Of a stretch of 64,000 nt of DNA, positions 1-13,100 are shown in pieces. Origin of the DNA: Xenopus tropicalis (lineage: Eukaryota > Chordata > Amphibia > Anura > Pipidae); assembly GCF_000004195.4 (NCBI RefSeq), contig NC_030679.2, positions 28,447,712 to 28,511,711 of the forward strand. Reading direction: 5' to 3'. Under the pieces are notes generated by a model. It did no database searches and had not been told where the DNA came from. It was given only the letters and a program-made list of their open reading frames with translations. A program made the position numbers and the translations under genes. Position 1 is the stretch's first letter; each line of letters begins with the position of its first letter.

Positions 1-638
1 AATAGCAGGGTTCATCCCGCTTAAACAAGTCCTGTTCTGCCAATATTTTTGTGCATTTTATAACTACTAGGGAAGCAGTGGTGCACCTGGTCCCCTACCC
101 CCCAGTAGGACCTGCCCAAGTCACCACACACGCTGCAAGGAGGCATGATGGTAAGAGCTAGCATTTGGCACATCTCCCAGCCAGGGGTCTAGGTTTAGTT
201 TTTGCACCAGGACCTATGGTCCCCTAGTTACACCACATATTTCTGTTTCTTCTTCTTTCTTTGTGCTGGGAACCTTAACAAAAAAAAAGCCAGTATTTTC
301 ACCCTACTGCACATAAGTTGGGCCTTTTGCTGAAAGAAGAAGCGAAGAAGAGGAATACTCTGTGGTGCACGCGCCCAGCCTGTGCTCCTGTTAGCAGAAA
401 AATACACTTCTCCTCGTGCACCACAGAGAGAGAGATCCTACAGAGAGATCAAGTAAGTAATTATGATCACTGGTGGGTGACCCCAGTGACTGAAACTTTC
501 TTTGTCCTTTAAAAATCATTTTTAAGGAAGCTTGGCATCATGTAGCCTACCATTCCTTCAATATATACCCCTGCCACCTGCGTAAAGCAATATTCAGCAC
601 TGCATGTTTCATTTTACCGGCCCAGATCCCCACATCTT
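1..638. other. no gene recognised
   Basis: 3' flank beyond stard10. Mixed sequence with an A run near 280; nothing coding or clearly repetitive that I can support. Confidence 0.5.
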
Positions 639-904
639 AGGGCTGATTCACTAAAGTGCGTTAATTTTTATCGCATGCTTTTTTGCGCTACTATTTATAT
701 GCGGCCACTATTTATACGCGGCCACTATTTATACACGAAAATAAGTCTTCGAGACTTAAATATCGCATGCAGTATCGCGCGTAAATTAACGCAAGTATGC
801 TTTTAGTGAATCGTGCGTTAAGTCACGAAAATTTAGACGCGATAAAAATTTTACCGCATGCTATAAATAGCTCACGTTTTAACGCACTTTAATGAATCAG
901 CCCT
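639..904. mobile_element. palindromic MITE, AGGGCTGATTCACTAAAGTG termini
   Basis: About 25-bp terminal inverted repeats: AGGGCTGATTCACTAAAGTG on the left, and its complement ending CAGCCCT (with one change) at 904. The interior is A+T-rich and partly self-complementary (TTTATCGCATGC / GCATGC). It contains a short TTTATAYGCGGCCACTA tandem. The trinucleotide CTT occurs on both flanks. Confidence 0.75.
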
Positions 905-942
905 CTTGTGTCTTATACCAACTTCTCCCTTTAGATTGTAAG

Positions 943-1169
943 CAGGGTTGGACTGGGGGGTGCAGGGCCCACCGGGGCTGCTGCCCCAGGAGCCCTGAAG
1001 GTGCCCCTGCCAGCAGCGTCCCCCTGCACCCCCCCCCCTGCTGAGTGACCCCACAGGGGCCACCCTAGCCCCGCCTGCAGGGTCCCCCACCCTATGTCCT
1101 CCCCTGAGCGAGCATAATTGGGGCCCACCGGGGTTTTTCCCGCTATCCCGGCGGCCCAGTCCAACCCTG
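943..1169. mobile_element. GC-rich hAT-type MITE with 8-bp target duplication
   Basis: Ends CAGGGTTGGACTGGG and CCCAGTCCAACCCTG are perfect inverted repeats. The 8-bp duplication ATTGTAAG stands at 935-942 and 1170-1177. The GC-rich interior (GGGCCCACCGGGG) is shared with copies at 40712-40872 and 45795-46002. Non-autonomous; no transposase. Confidence 0.92.
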
Positions 1170-1322
1170 ATTGTAAGCTTTATATAGTAGGGCCTTCTTT
1201 ATCTCTTGCATCAGTCAGCATTTGTATGTACACACCATTCTACTGTCCTCCTCTGCCAAATATATTGATGTTTAATAAATACCTTAATCATATGGGAATA
1301 TGTTAAATACACGCATTTGTTC

Positions 1323-1465
1323 TTAAAGGGTGGTTGACCTTTAAGTTAACATTTAGTATTAGTTATTTTTTATTGGTTTTGAATTATTTGCTTTCCTCTT
1401 CTGACTTTTTCTAGCTTTCCAGTGGGTCACTGACCCAGGCAGCCAAAATACTATTGATATATGCA
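1323..1465 (+). repeat. left end of a TTAA-type dispersed repeat
   Basis: Starts TTAAAGGGTGGTTGACC and contains a GGGTCACTGACCCAGGCAG segment. It is related to the fragments at 13608-13740, 37150-37470, 41640-41960 and 52000-52580. This looks like the common Xenopus T2-like (TTAA target) family; the right end is not found here. Confidence 0.6.
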
Positions 1466-1785
1466 AGCCAAAAATTAGCCTCTATGCTCCGAATAGCCTT
1501 TTTCATGTGCTTGCACTTGAAGCCACTATGCCAGCCAGGGTTTCAGCTCCAAAATCTTCTCTGTGTGCCTGCAATTGGTCTGACACAGTAGCTCAAGGAA
1601 CAGGGACATTTGAAAGCTGATCAGAGCGTAGGGGGCGATTATTGGCTTGCATTTGTCCATAGACCGAGAATCAGTCCCATGTTGTGATAGCCTTATACTG
1701 GTTTAAAGAACAGGTCAAATGTTTAGTCAGGAGGAAACTGGAGCAACTACATATAGCATTCATGGGCAATGTATAATGTACTTGA

Positions 1786-2186
1786 GTATAGTAATGCCTA
1801 TATAGATCCACAGGACAGGTCCCTGTAGAAATATGAGTAGCATAATATAGTAATACCTATAATGATCCACAAGGCCATATAGAAATATGACTGAGTAGCA
1901 AAGTACAGGTATGGAATCCCTTTTTCTCTGTAATAATAAAACAGTACCTTGTAATTGATCCCATATAAGGTATAAATAATCCTCATTTGATGCAAAATAA
2001 TCCTTTTGGTTTTAAATAATGTTTTATTAGTTTTTTAGTAGACTTAAGGTATGGAGTTCCAAATTATGGAAACACCCCTTATCTGGAATACCCTTGGTCC
2101 CGAGCATTCTGGATAACGGGTCCTATACCTGTATAGTAATATCTATAATGATTCACAAGGCCATATAGAAATATGACTGAGAAGCA
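1786..2186. repeat. three ~57-bp tandem units, split by a MITE
   Basis: Units at about 1786-1845, 1846-1903 and 2134-2186 share ATAGTAATACCTATAATGAT, then CCACAAGGCCATATAGAAAT. The TIR element at 1904-2133 sits exactly between units two and three. Confidence 0.75.
1904..2133 (+). mobile_element. ACAGGTATGGAATCC element
   Basis: Left end TACAGGTATGGAATCCC, right end GGGTCCTATACCTGTA, forming inverted repeats. The interior has the family hallmark TTTTTCTCTGTAATAATAAA and a CATTCTGGATAACGG segment. Other copies lie at 11865-12000, 36596-37147, 57698-58019, 23539-24030, 21723-21945 and 8598-9195. Confidence 0.8.
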
Positions 2187-3350
2187 TAGGATATCAATGC
2201 CTGGATGCTTTTCAGCTAAAGATTTTTATAGAACTCTGAGAATGTGGAAGTCTCTTAAATGCCAGTGGTTATGTAAAAATAAGCTCCACACACAAACACA
2301 CACCACAGTCAGATGACACAGGGACAACCACACACACAGCTAGAAATATTATAATTACAGTGCAAAGGCATGTAGCTCTCACAGTGAGTTCACTGTTTCT
2401 AAATAAGACAGAAGTGCTGGCACCGCTGGCTGTATTCCTGCAACACAAGGCCTAGGTCCAGAAGCATGAACCTTGCACTTTTATAACAGTTGCACCAAGT
2501 GCCATTGCATCCATTCTGCCTCTTCGGCTGAACAGTATGTAAATGCGATTGTTAGCTCTGGGGAACACTGGAGATACTGAATGTCATGCCAGTTCCAGGC
2601 TTCCTATAGCAGGTTGTGTTAATACGTTCAGCAGACTTGTGCCAAAGGAATCACAACCTAATGCCGTATTTCTGACATGCCAGAAGTGATACAATACCAC
2701 CTCTGAAGCTGGAACTCTGGGAAAAAAAGGTGTTGTTCTGTGGGTAAATAAAGTTGCAGTTTACTTCCAGAACTGGCAGTTTGTGCACCGCACTGTGTTG
2801 AACAATCATTTATATGTTAGATAACAGCAAGGCAACTATTGTACCCCAGTAATGCTACTGCCTCAGGGGCAGAAACTGCTCCTTTGTATTCACAGTATTC
2901 ACTGTGCAGTTTAACTGCACTAGCCTGAGTTCAAACCAGCGGAGTGAATTTTGGAGCAAAATGCATACTCACGCATTTCTGGGCTGAAATCCGCTCTGTG
3001 TGTCTGAACCCATTCTGGCGCAGTGCTCTGGGTGCAGACACAACAAACAGTGGATAGGAGGAGAGGGATAGTTTCCCATCCTGCGTTTATATCCAGGCCA
3101 AGAAACTGCTTCATGTGGCAGTAGCCTAAGGATTATTCTGATTGGAGAATACTTTTGCATATGTAATTAAGATGGCATTTGCAGTATATAGCTAAGGAGA
3201 GCTTCTAATGTCCTGTTTGAGTTAAATTCTTTGATAGAATTTTTTTTCTCTGTGAAAAAAACACACTACCTTGTGATATGAACTAACCATACAGTTTATT
3301 TTAAAGTTTAAATTGTTTTCCATAGGTTAATTATTTAGAGCGTGTTTGGG
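2187..3350. other. 3' flank, no gene recognised
   Basis: Single-copy-looking sequence with a CA-rich patch near 2290-2335. The short ORFs on both strands lack any family signature. Confidence 0.5.
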
Positions 3351-3541
3351 GGGAAATGTAAGAAAAGGTGCAACATTTGTTTTCTAACCCATAGCAACCA
3401 ATCAGCAGGTTATCACTTGCTAGTCACGGATAGAAGAGATATCTGATTCGTTGCTAGACTTGGGGCACACCTTATAGCTGTCATTAAACTCAATAAATGG
3501 TAAATGGAAACCGCACAGGAGAAACATATCCTTTATGATCT

Positions 3542-3547
3542 TTTATT
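3542..3547 (-). terminator. candidate poly(A) signal of stard10
   Basis: AATAAA on the minus strand, about 185 nt past the stop codon, followed by a T/G-rich stretch typical of a downstream element. A second AATAAA lies at 3295-3300 and could serve a longer 3' UTR. Neither can be confirmed without transcript ends. Confidence 0.5.
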
Positions 3548-3729
3548 GTTAACTGAACCAGTGCTGTGGAACGTTCTCTCTCATAACAGCCACTTGACTA
3601 TAGCATTGGTGCCTCTAGAAGGAGATATTAGGAGTTTAGTATTGAATGTGAGACTACGTTGAGGGTAAAAATAAAGTACAAAGAGGATGAAAGCACATTG
3701 TTAATAGACTTCATTCATAGAGATTCCCC

Positions 3730-3960
3730 TTAAGAGTCCTTTGAAAAACCATCTTCTTCATCGCTGATGTGCATTCGCACTTCAGAAACGCCACTCTCAT
3801 CTATGTTTTCCAGCTCGTCAGCTCTCTGAATGGACAAGTCTGCCAAATTCACAGTCGGTAGTGTGTTTTGTTCAGGATAGACCCATGGCTTGTAATCTGG
3901 GTCATGCTTTCTCTTCCATTCTGGGTACTTGATTCCAGCCTTGTATATTTTCTTCATTGC
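3730..3960 (-). CDS. stard10: stard10 coding exon 6 (C-terminal helix, tail and stop)
   Basis: Acceptor TGTTTACAG|GCAATG at 3961/3960; stop TAA at 3732-3730. It gives 76 residues: AMKKIYKAGIKYPEWKRKH (C-terminal START helix), KPWVYPEQNTLP, a LADLSIQRADELENIDES block, then an acidic tail with SDEEDGFSKDS. The Ser followed by Asp-Glu-Glu-Asp fits a casein kinase 2 site. Mammalian STARD10 has a CK2-phosphorylated serine in an equivalent acidic tail. A hAT-type MITE lies 115 bp upstream of the acceptor. Confidence 0.95.
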   Translation of the reverse strand, partial: AMKKIYKAGIKYPEWKRKHDPDYKPWVYPEQNTLPTVNLADLSIQRADELENIDESGVSEVRMHISDEEDGFSKDS

Positions 3961-6900
3961 CTGTAAACATTCAAGAGAAATAAAGCCCATTGGTGGAGGC
4001 ATACAATAATGGTTACAGACATATGTAACAGTACCCCCCCCCCCCAAAAGTAGAATTGACATTTAATGCCTTAATTAGTGATGAGCGAATCTGTCCCGTT
4101 TCGCTTTGCCAAAAAATTTGGGAATCTTTCAAAAGATTTGCGAAACGGCGAAAAGCAAAACAGCAAAAATGTTGCTCCTAAAAAAAAAAATTGTCACCCG
4201 CGACTATTCTTTTTTAACGCGACAAAAAAAACGTGACTATTGTTTTGACGCAGGTGACAATTTTTGGACGCGCTGTGAATTTTTTCATCTATTTCACGAA
4301 ACAATCCACCAATGCCGAAATGCGGAAATTCGCCACAAATCCATGCCTGGCGAAACATTTCCCCATCACTAGCCTTAATGATTTTTTTGTAGCATTTAAA
4401 AAAAAAATGACATGATATATTCACATTTTTCAGCAGAACCTGTGCATTCTGGGCCCCTCCAAAGATATTTTTGCAGGGAGGCCTGGCACTGAATATGTAT
4501 GCCATTGCTTGCACCCCCTAGTGCTCTTGCACCCCCCCCCCCAAGGTCAAGAATGACCCCCTTTAGTGCAGGATTGGTAAGGATAAATGTGTGACCCAGT
4601 GGTATTTTTCAGCACCTACAGATAATGACTCAATTACCTCCCCACTCTGTCAACCAACATGGGGCACGATATAAATGTATTTCGATGACACTGATGTCTT
4701 ATTTAATAGCAACCTGAGACCATTATAGTGGTTTTTAATTACATAAAAACATGCTCGAATGTGAACCGGCTCTTTATTGCATTCAGTTTACTGTAGTTTA
4801 ACGAGCCAAACCGCAAACATTTCATATTATTTTCACACAGTGGATTCTGCTGTTAGGTGTAGTTTAAAGTCCCTGGTGAAATGTTGGCATGCCCACCCAC
4901 ACACCAGAACAGCTGTAAATTCACATGAATTTACTGATGCACAACAGAATGTTGTGCAATAAGAGGAAACCATTAGAGTGGAGGGGGGAGATATACCTGT
5001 AGGGGACCAAAAGGTGTAACACAATGAAGAATGTGGAATCATTCTTGGCCCATTATGTTTGACTTAGTGAAGGGACAGAGTTGCAAACCTGGATCTGAAG
5101 CTCTGCCTGTACAGTCCCAGCCCAGCCTCCCACTACAGCTGTTCCATAATGGTTCCATAATAGTTTATTTAATTGAAAATGAAAGCTAAAGAAACTGGAG
5201 GGAGGATTCATTTGTTAGACAGGGTAGTTTTTGATAGGGCAGACGTATACCATCTTCCCTTTTGTTCCCAGCAATCCTCTGCTCCGGCTCAGGTTTAAAA
5301 ATCCTTTTGGGGTGAGGGGCGCTTCGGCTTCTTGATACAGTCCTAGCCCCAACAGCTTGCATTCCGTCAAAGTGATCCCAAAAGATCGGATCAATCCCAC
5401 CTCAAGGTGGGCATAATGCGGAGGGACTTTGCCATACAAGTGGATCTTTTTAGTGTATGGCCACCTTACCCCCAGCCAGTTTGAGTTTCAAAAACTGTAT
5501 TGATGGTTCAGTACTTAGGGAAGCATTTAAAGTCAGTGGGGGTGCCTAAAATTTTGGGAACACCCCCCAACCCCAGTGGCTTTACTATTCATTTTCCTAT
5601 AAAGCTGGACATACACTCACACCGATAAAATCATACTAAACCTAGTTTGTGTGTGGGCTCAGAATTATCATCCCGATAATTTTCATACTATGGTGATGGG
5701 TTGCATGTCTTGTGTATCTGACAATATTCTTAGGGGGCCTACAATGAAGTCACTTTTGTCCAATCAGTGTCTGCCTATTTTTCATGTTCATGTTATTTTT
5801 AGGACTTTATACTACAATTTCAGTCTGTTAGTTTTAGATCATTGCATTTAAACATACAAGCGATATCCGAACCTTTGGCGGAAGAAAACTCAAATTTGTA
5901 TATGGTCAGCTTTAGTCCTGATTCAACAATATATACCAACACAGATACATAACCAGGGCCCTTTCTTTCCATGGACACAAGTCAGCAGAATTTTCAGTTC
6001 AACCAATCCAACTAATCTAGTCAATCTAGCAGTAAATCACATCTTCCATACCTTCGGGGCAACAAACTGGGAAACTTTATTAACCACCCATTTCGGTAAG
6101 GAACCTGAAAAAAAAAATCCAGGTTAGACATTATGCATAGATTACCATAGTTGCATCATTTCTAATTTTGTCATTGTGGGAATATTTCCAACAATACACA
6201 GAGACAGAGAGAGAGACAGAGAGAGAGAGACAAAGAACTGTTCAGTTGTGGTTTAAGCTTCACAATGAAAATCTATAGTTGAAAATGTGCTATAAAAAGA
6301 CACAGGGTTGCTCTCAGGCTGTAGATATTGAAACAATTCAGCCATAATTAAAAACAGACTGATTAGCAGAGATGTAACAATGGAGACAAAGGAGTCATGG
6401 CTATATGGGCTGTGAAGAACAAATGTAGGGGGTGGGGCAGGAACTTTAAAGACTGCTAATGAAAGATATAATAAATTGTAAACACTTTTAAGTCAGCCAT
6501 TAAAAACTACTCTTGCTGAATTATTTTCCTTTTATTTATTTGTCAAATACTATTAATGAGGCATTTACAGGAGATTTATTTCAACTATAACATTGCCCTA
6601 AATCTGCCCATGTAGGCAAAGTGAAATGTAGCAAAAACAGTTTTATAGGTGCGACATTGCCATCTGGTGGTCAGGTCTCCTCCTTACATGTTCTGTGCAA
6701 AGAATTAACTTAAACAGTGATAAAGTGAAAGTACAGGTATGAGATCTGGAAACCTGTTATCCAAAAATCTACAAAAGAGAACTTTTTTTTTTGTTTAAAC
6801 AACATTTTGACTTGCTTTTATGCTGTAAAAACAGTATCATATACAGCATCATATGATTGGTAAGCTAGCATAATTCATGTGGAGGGCAAATAGGGTTGCT

Positions 6901-7109
6901 ACCTGGTGAGTTGAGAAACTTACCTCAGGCGCATTGGCCAGCAAGTTACCAGGGGCTGCAAAAAAACGGAATCTTGCCAATGTGGCCCCCTCTGCAAGAA
7001 AAAGCTAAGCGCGGGGGGAGTGTGGTGGGGGGGGGGGGGCATCAACATGGCTGCCTCAGGCGGCCGGGACCTCTGCAGCGGCACTGCCTGTCCAATATGT
7101 ATATTATAT

Positions 7110-7158
<49 letters not shown>

Positions 7159-10100
7159 TAGATGATAAATCTATAAAGCATCTAACATAACCTTTACTGG
7201 TTACTACAGAGCTGAACAAACCATAATTATAGAAAATATATAGAAAAACATTGTACCTCTCGGATCCACTTGGGTGAGATAGTAGAGCGAGCAGCTGTTG
7301 GAACCATTGGCTTTAATGAGATAGCCTGTCTGTAACGAAACCGCCCTTACATAGTCCTTACGTGGGGGGTGTTTCTATAAAAAGTAAGGACACATCTCAT
7401 TGAATTCAGGTGGTTGTTTTATATGAGATATCATGTTAGCAAAGGAATGGTACAGGACTGAGATGTCAAGTAGCAAGTGCCAGAGCACAGGCAGGAAGCA
7501 TTAGATTTGATCTATACAGTGGGAACAAAATTAACAGAGGGCTTAAAGGGACGCTATAAAGAATGTCTGCGGGGAGGGAGATAGAAGCTGGGAAATGACA
7601 GAGCCCCAACAGGGTTAGAAAATAGGGAGTAAAATGGGCATTATGGTGTTGTAGTTTTGTGTAGTCTGTAGAAGGGGTGGAGACAAGGGGTTAAAGGAGA
7701 AATGAAGGGAAGGGGGCCAGCTATAAGTGTAGGTCGTAGGAGGGGTCAGGCCTGGGGCCATAGAGATGGACGGAGCCCATTGAAAGGGGAGTGAGTTATG
7801 TATGTATGCATGGATGTATGCGCTGTACAGTAGAATACATTAATACAAACGGGGTTATTAAGATAAATAATAATAAATACACAGTATAACAATAAATACA
7901 AACAAATGGACCGATTCGGCAGTTTATCGGCCCGTGTAGGGGCAGGAACGAGGGGCATGCCCGACCGATATCTGGCCTCAAATTGGCCAGATATCGATAG
8001 GACAGGTTAAAAGATTTAGTTAGATCCGACCGCCCCGTTGCCGCCATAATAATTACATCGTTTGACCCCAGGGCCAAATGATCGAATCAGCCTATATGTT
8101 CCCCGATATCACCCACCCGTATGTGTATTGCATGGTTAGATTAGAAGACAGAGAACGGGATAAATAAGTATTCTATGAACGTGGGACCATACAGAAGACT
8201 TACCGGGTGCTTGACAGAGTAATTGATAATCATATAATCATTGCCGAGAGGAAGCCAAGACCGCAGGGTGACAAAATCTCTATTCTTTAAAGGGCTTGGG
8301 CATTTCCCTGCAAATATAAATACAATTTGTCTCATACAGTGGTCACGTTAACTGTACATTCATTTAGTGCAGAGATCAATAGATGCAAAAAAAAATAAAA
8401 AATTGGACAAATTATTATATAATTTCAATAAGCTCCTAATATCGCTCTCCTTATGTTTACATTTTTTATTATACCCTTTATCCACGTAGGAGTAAAGGAG
8501 GGTTACTTAAGACCATTGAGACCATTGAGCCACATCTTACATAGATACAAACTGGCCACAAGTATCACATTTACAAACTTCTCTGTTATTTTTTTTTTTT
8601 TTTAGTATGATCCGATCCCTTACCTGGAAACCAGTTATCTGAGAATTATGGGAAGACCTTCTCCAGTAGAGTCCATTACACACAAATTATTCTTATTTTT
8701 AAATGATTTCCTTTCTCTCTGTAATAATGAAACTGTATCTCGTACTTGATGGTAACCAAGCTGCATGATTCCATATTAGTGACAAAACAATACAATTGGG
8801 TTTATTTAATGTTTACATGATTTTTAAAGTATGGTCAGTGGTGTTTCATTGGCTGCTGTCTCCGGAGGCACCAGTCCTGATGCCGGCCCCCTCACTCTCT
8901 CCTTGCTTACCTCTTCAGCGACGAAGCGGGTTGAGGAGGTGGTCGCATCGCCAGTGTATAGAGCACTATTCAGCAGAGCTGAATTTAGTTTTAAAAAATG
9001 GAAATTTGGCTCTATAAATTATCAGAGGTGGCTTTTTGCCCCCCCTGGCAACTGGTCGCTCACTGCCACCACAGGCAAGATTCTCACCTTGGCTCTTACC
9101 TTGCCTTATGGCAGGAGCAGCCCTGAGTATGGTGATCCAAATTAGAGAAAGATCCCTTACCTGGAATAGATTCTATATTGTGTACCTGTATTGATAGCAG
9201 TTGGTGCTTCTGCTCCTACATAACAATTATCTTTCAAGAAGCAGTTTAACTTAATCAAGGCAAAAAGATTATAGTATTTGTGTTTAGTACAATGAATCTA
9301 TATGCTGATATAATGGAATGTGTCTCTTTTTTACATGCTTTGAGCACCCAAAACCAAATACCTTTGGCTGACCACTCACCAGTGTGATCTACTCTTATTT
9401 CTTGTCTGCTAAGCCACACTCTCTGCTGACTTTCTGTATGGGGATTACGAAACTACAGATGCACTAGGGGAGTATTTTCCATTTAGCTTTCAGACCAAAT
9501 ATATGACATTACTAAAATCACTTAAAAATAAATACTAACTAGTTTGAGCTCTACACAATGCACAGGGTTCCTTCCCTCTCTAAATAAGCTCCTCTGTAGT
9601 GGAAGCAAACACACAGTCACTCAATATACAGGGCTTTACCACTCAGCTGTCTCTTTTCTGGGCCAAAGCCATATCAGGCTTCCTTCCCACTCAGATAGGG
9701 TCCACACTTCTTCCTCACTCATTACACTGGAGGAATAGCAGGAAGAACAGCTCCTTCACCTTAACCTTCAGTCTTCTAATGCTATTTGATGCAGTAACAT
9801 TGTCTCATATTGTACTTTGCTAGACTAGAATTCACTGAACCAAAAGTAAATATGGGGCTTCCAAGACAATAGCACTAACTGGGTAAGCCACTAAAGCAAA
9901 TATCAATTTTAAAACTGTACATATTCATCTCCAGAAACTAAACCTGCTTTGAACCTAGAGAACAAGATTTCAGACTTGAAGGGCTCTGGCACACGAGGAG
10001 ATTTGTCGCCGGCGATTTTTAAAAGAGCGATTTGGCGACAAGACGAGCGGCAAGACGCCAATGCTAAATCAATGGAAATCGCCGGCGTCAAAACATACGA

Positions 10101-13100
10101 GGCTACTTCAAATCGCCTGCTGTTTCAAATCGCACACAGACCCTTTTCTGAGCGACTTGTGTAAACATGAGGGGGGGTTAACTGTTGAGTGTACCATGGG
10201 TAGCAGATCGCCTAGAGCTCAACTCGCATGAAATCTCTTCGTGGGTATTGTCGTGGCGACTTGTCGCCAAAGCACCAGGGGGACAAATCTCCTCGTGTGC
10301 CAGAGCCCTAAGGTTAATTCAGTGAGACTTCATGGTTCATCATGTGAAAATTCCACTAAAGCAACCATATTGGGAAATCTTGGCACTGAGGAGTTCCTTG
10401 ACCATATAACGGCGCAAGTGCTTTTATGCAGGTCATGGAACCCAAAGGTGACTTCTGATTCTCATATTTTACAACAGGGGATTCTTTATTTATTGTAATA
10501 GAGAAGTTTAGTTTCAATTTACATCACTGAGCACCAATTATAACTGATGACATTACTAAGCATCGTTTATAAGCATATGATTTACATGATATTCATAGCT
10601 TTATGGTAAAATATTTAGAGGATAATGTCAAATATTAGTCATAGAGGAGTTCTACTACCGATTCAAATAAAAACAAAATACAAAGTCTTGCTGGAAAGCA
10701 ACTTATTACTGTTGTCTGCAACATAAAAGGTTTATTGTAAATTCAGCTTCCGCTTTTACTGAAACACATTGCGATATATTTTTTTCTTTTTTGACCACTA
10801 TTTCCCCTTTCTTTTTTTGTTTTTGTAGGTCACATGGTGTTCAAAACAGCAAAACACAGCACAAAGCTTTCATAGTACATATGCCAACCTTTTAAGTCAA
10901 AATATATAAAATATATAAGCCCAGATAAATCCCCACACATTAAACTGATTAGGACATCATAGATGTTGTTGATCCTAAGAGGCATCTGTCAACCCTCAGT
11001 AGGGATTCTGTACCTCCCTACCCTAGAAAATTCAGTATTACATCATGGAAGCTTACCTTCCCATAATGAAAATGAACCCAAACAAGTGACTTGATGCTCA
11101 TTTTTGAATCTAAGTTTGTGAGGCATAAAGATGCAAAAACACTGGCAAACAGCCATTTCTCTATCCAGGGTCCAATAGCTGATTAAGTTGTCTAACATAG
11201 CTTTACAGAAACAGGCTGTGGCTTTGGCAAACTACAAATACAATTATTTGGTTATGCCAATGAGCTCTTGGTAACCATCTGTAGAAAGAGGTAATCTGCA
11301 TTTGCACTTTGTGCATATAGTACCGCATTTCTTGTGAAGCTCTGTTTTATAAACTGACTAGGGCACCCCTGAATGACAATGTAGAAGAGAAAGGATCCCC
11401 ATCCAGCACTAGGTATATACTGAAGAAGCAGACTTGATGCGTTTGACACTCACGAAAGGGTGCTTTCTGATGCCCAGATGCATTGCTCCAGAAATTTTTA
11501 TATACTTACACGAGTAGTATCCAATATCTGCATTGACAGTCAGCCTTCCGATATCATAGGTCTCAATCATGTTGGAATCCCACTTTTTGCGGTAGCTTGT
11601 ATCATGGAGAACATCATACAGTATTTCAGCAGGAACATCTTTGCAGGTAATGCACATCTAAAAAAAAAAAAAAAGCTATGTTTTGTAATTATAAGGTAAC
11701 TTATATTAAATAGTTGTTAATAAAAAGAATTCATTGCCTATTATATAATGTTATGGTAATGGAAGATATCTTCATGCAAGGACTATCCATTAATGTCAGG
11801 AGCCGTAGAGCCATATGTTAAATTCCATTGCACGGAGAGTATTCCATTGAGGTGTAGTACTATATACAGGTTTGGTATCCTTTATCCAGAAACCCATTAT
11901 CCAGAAAGATGGCCATCTCCTACAGACTCTGTTCAATTTTTTTTTTCCTCTGGAAAATCCCAGGTCCCAAGCATTCTGGATAACAGGTCCCATACCTGTA
12001 GTAAAAAGTAAATTTAAAGATAACGGAGTGTAAATTCAGCCATAGCTATACTGTATTTCAAAACATGTATAGCAGCAGCTTTACAATGGGGTCACTAGAG
12101 TGACTGTCTCCCTTAACTTTTCCTTCATTGCTTAATGACAAAAACTGTATATGTTTTTCAGTTGACTAACCACTTAAACATAGGGTTTCAATCATACAAA
12201 CCCTTGGTTAATGGTGAAAGCTCCTTGAATACCAAATTGGCTTTCTGATCTATATAATACTTTTTAAAGACTACAGAGCGAGACACCTTGTATTTTGGGA
12301 TTGTACAACTTGCTTAGTCTTTTGGTTTAAGTTCAGTAGTTTAAACAAGTATCTTGTGATCTCAGTGAGATATAATAAACCCAAGGAGCAGGACCCCCTT
12401 TATTACTGGGGTGCACGGATACATTTAAAAAAGTGACCTGAGCACTTCTGGAATCCACCCAAACGTACATATATACCTTTGCCTCCTAGTCATTGTATAG
12501 CCCAAAGTGTGACCTACAGAAAAAGCAAAAGGTGATGGTGCTGCTGTTTAGAAGGAAACTCTTCACCCTTTGATAGGGAAAAAAGATAAGAGAGAGATGT
12601 AAAACTCAATGGTTCATTGGCAGGTCAGATTCCTGTTTTATTCACTGTCCATAAGCCTATAATACACCAGTTCTATGGTAACCAGAGAACTTCACCTAGT
12701 AACCTAAACTCTTCTACAGTATCAAGTGTTCGGTGATCGGTTGCATTATTCATGAAGCCTTCCTCCAGTTTGTCTCTGTGTCCCTCTGTGCAGGAAATGA
12801 CAGCTTGCTCAATGAATGGAATGTCATCGCCCTTTATTAGGGACACTTCAATATTTGATGAGCTTTGAGCTCTGATGTGGAGTAATTAGAGCTGCCCTTT
12901 ATTTCGACTATCTCTTCTTTGTTATGATTATTTCTCACTTATATAAAACGGCCAGTTTAATCTCAGTGGGCGACCAGCTAAGGAATGGGATTGGATATCA
13001 AACGCCTGTGGAGATCTTGCAGCTTGAATAACAATAATCTTCAGGCATCTACTGGGCCCACAGAATAAAAGGCCTCAATCTGAAGCCATACCTTACAGGT

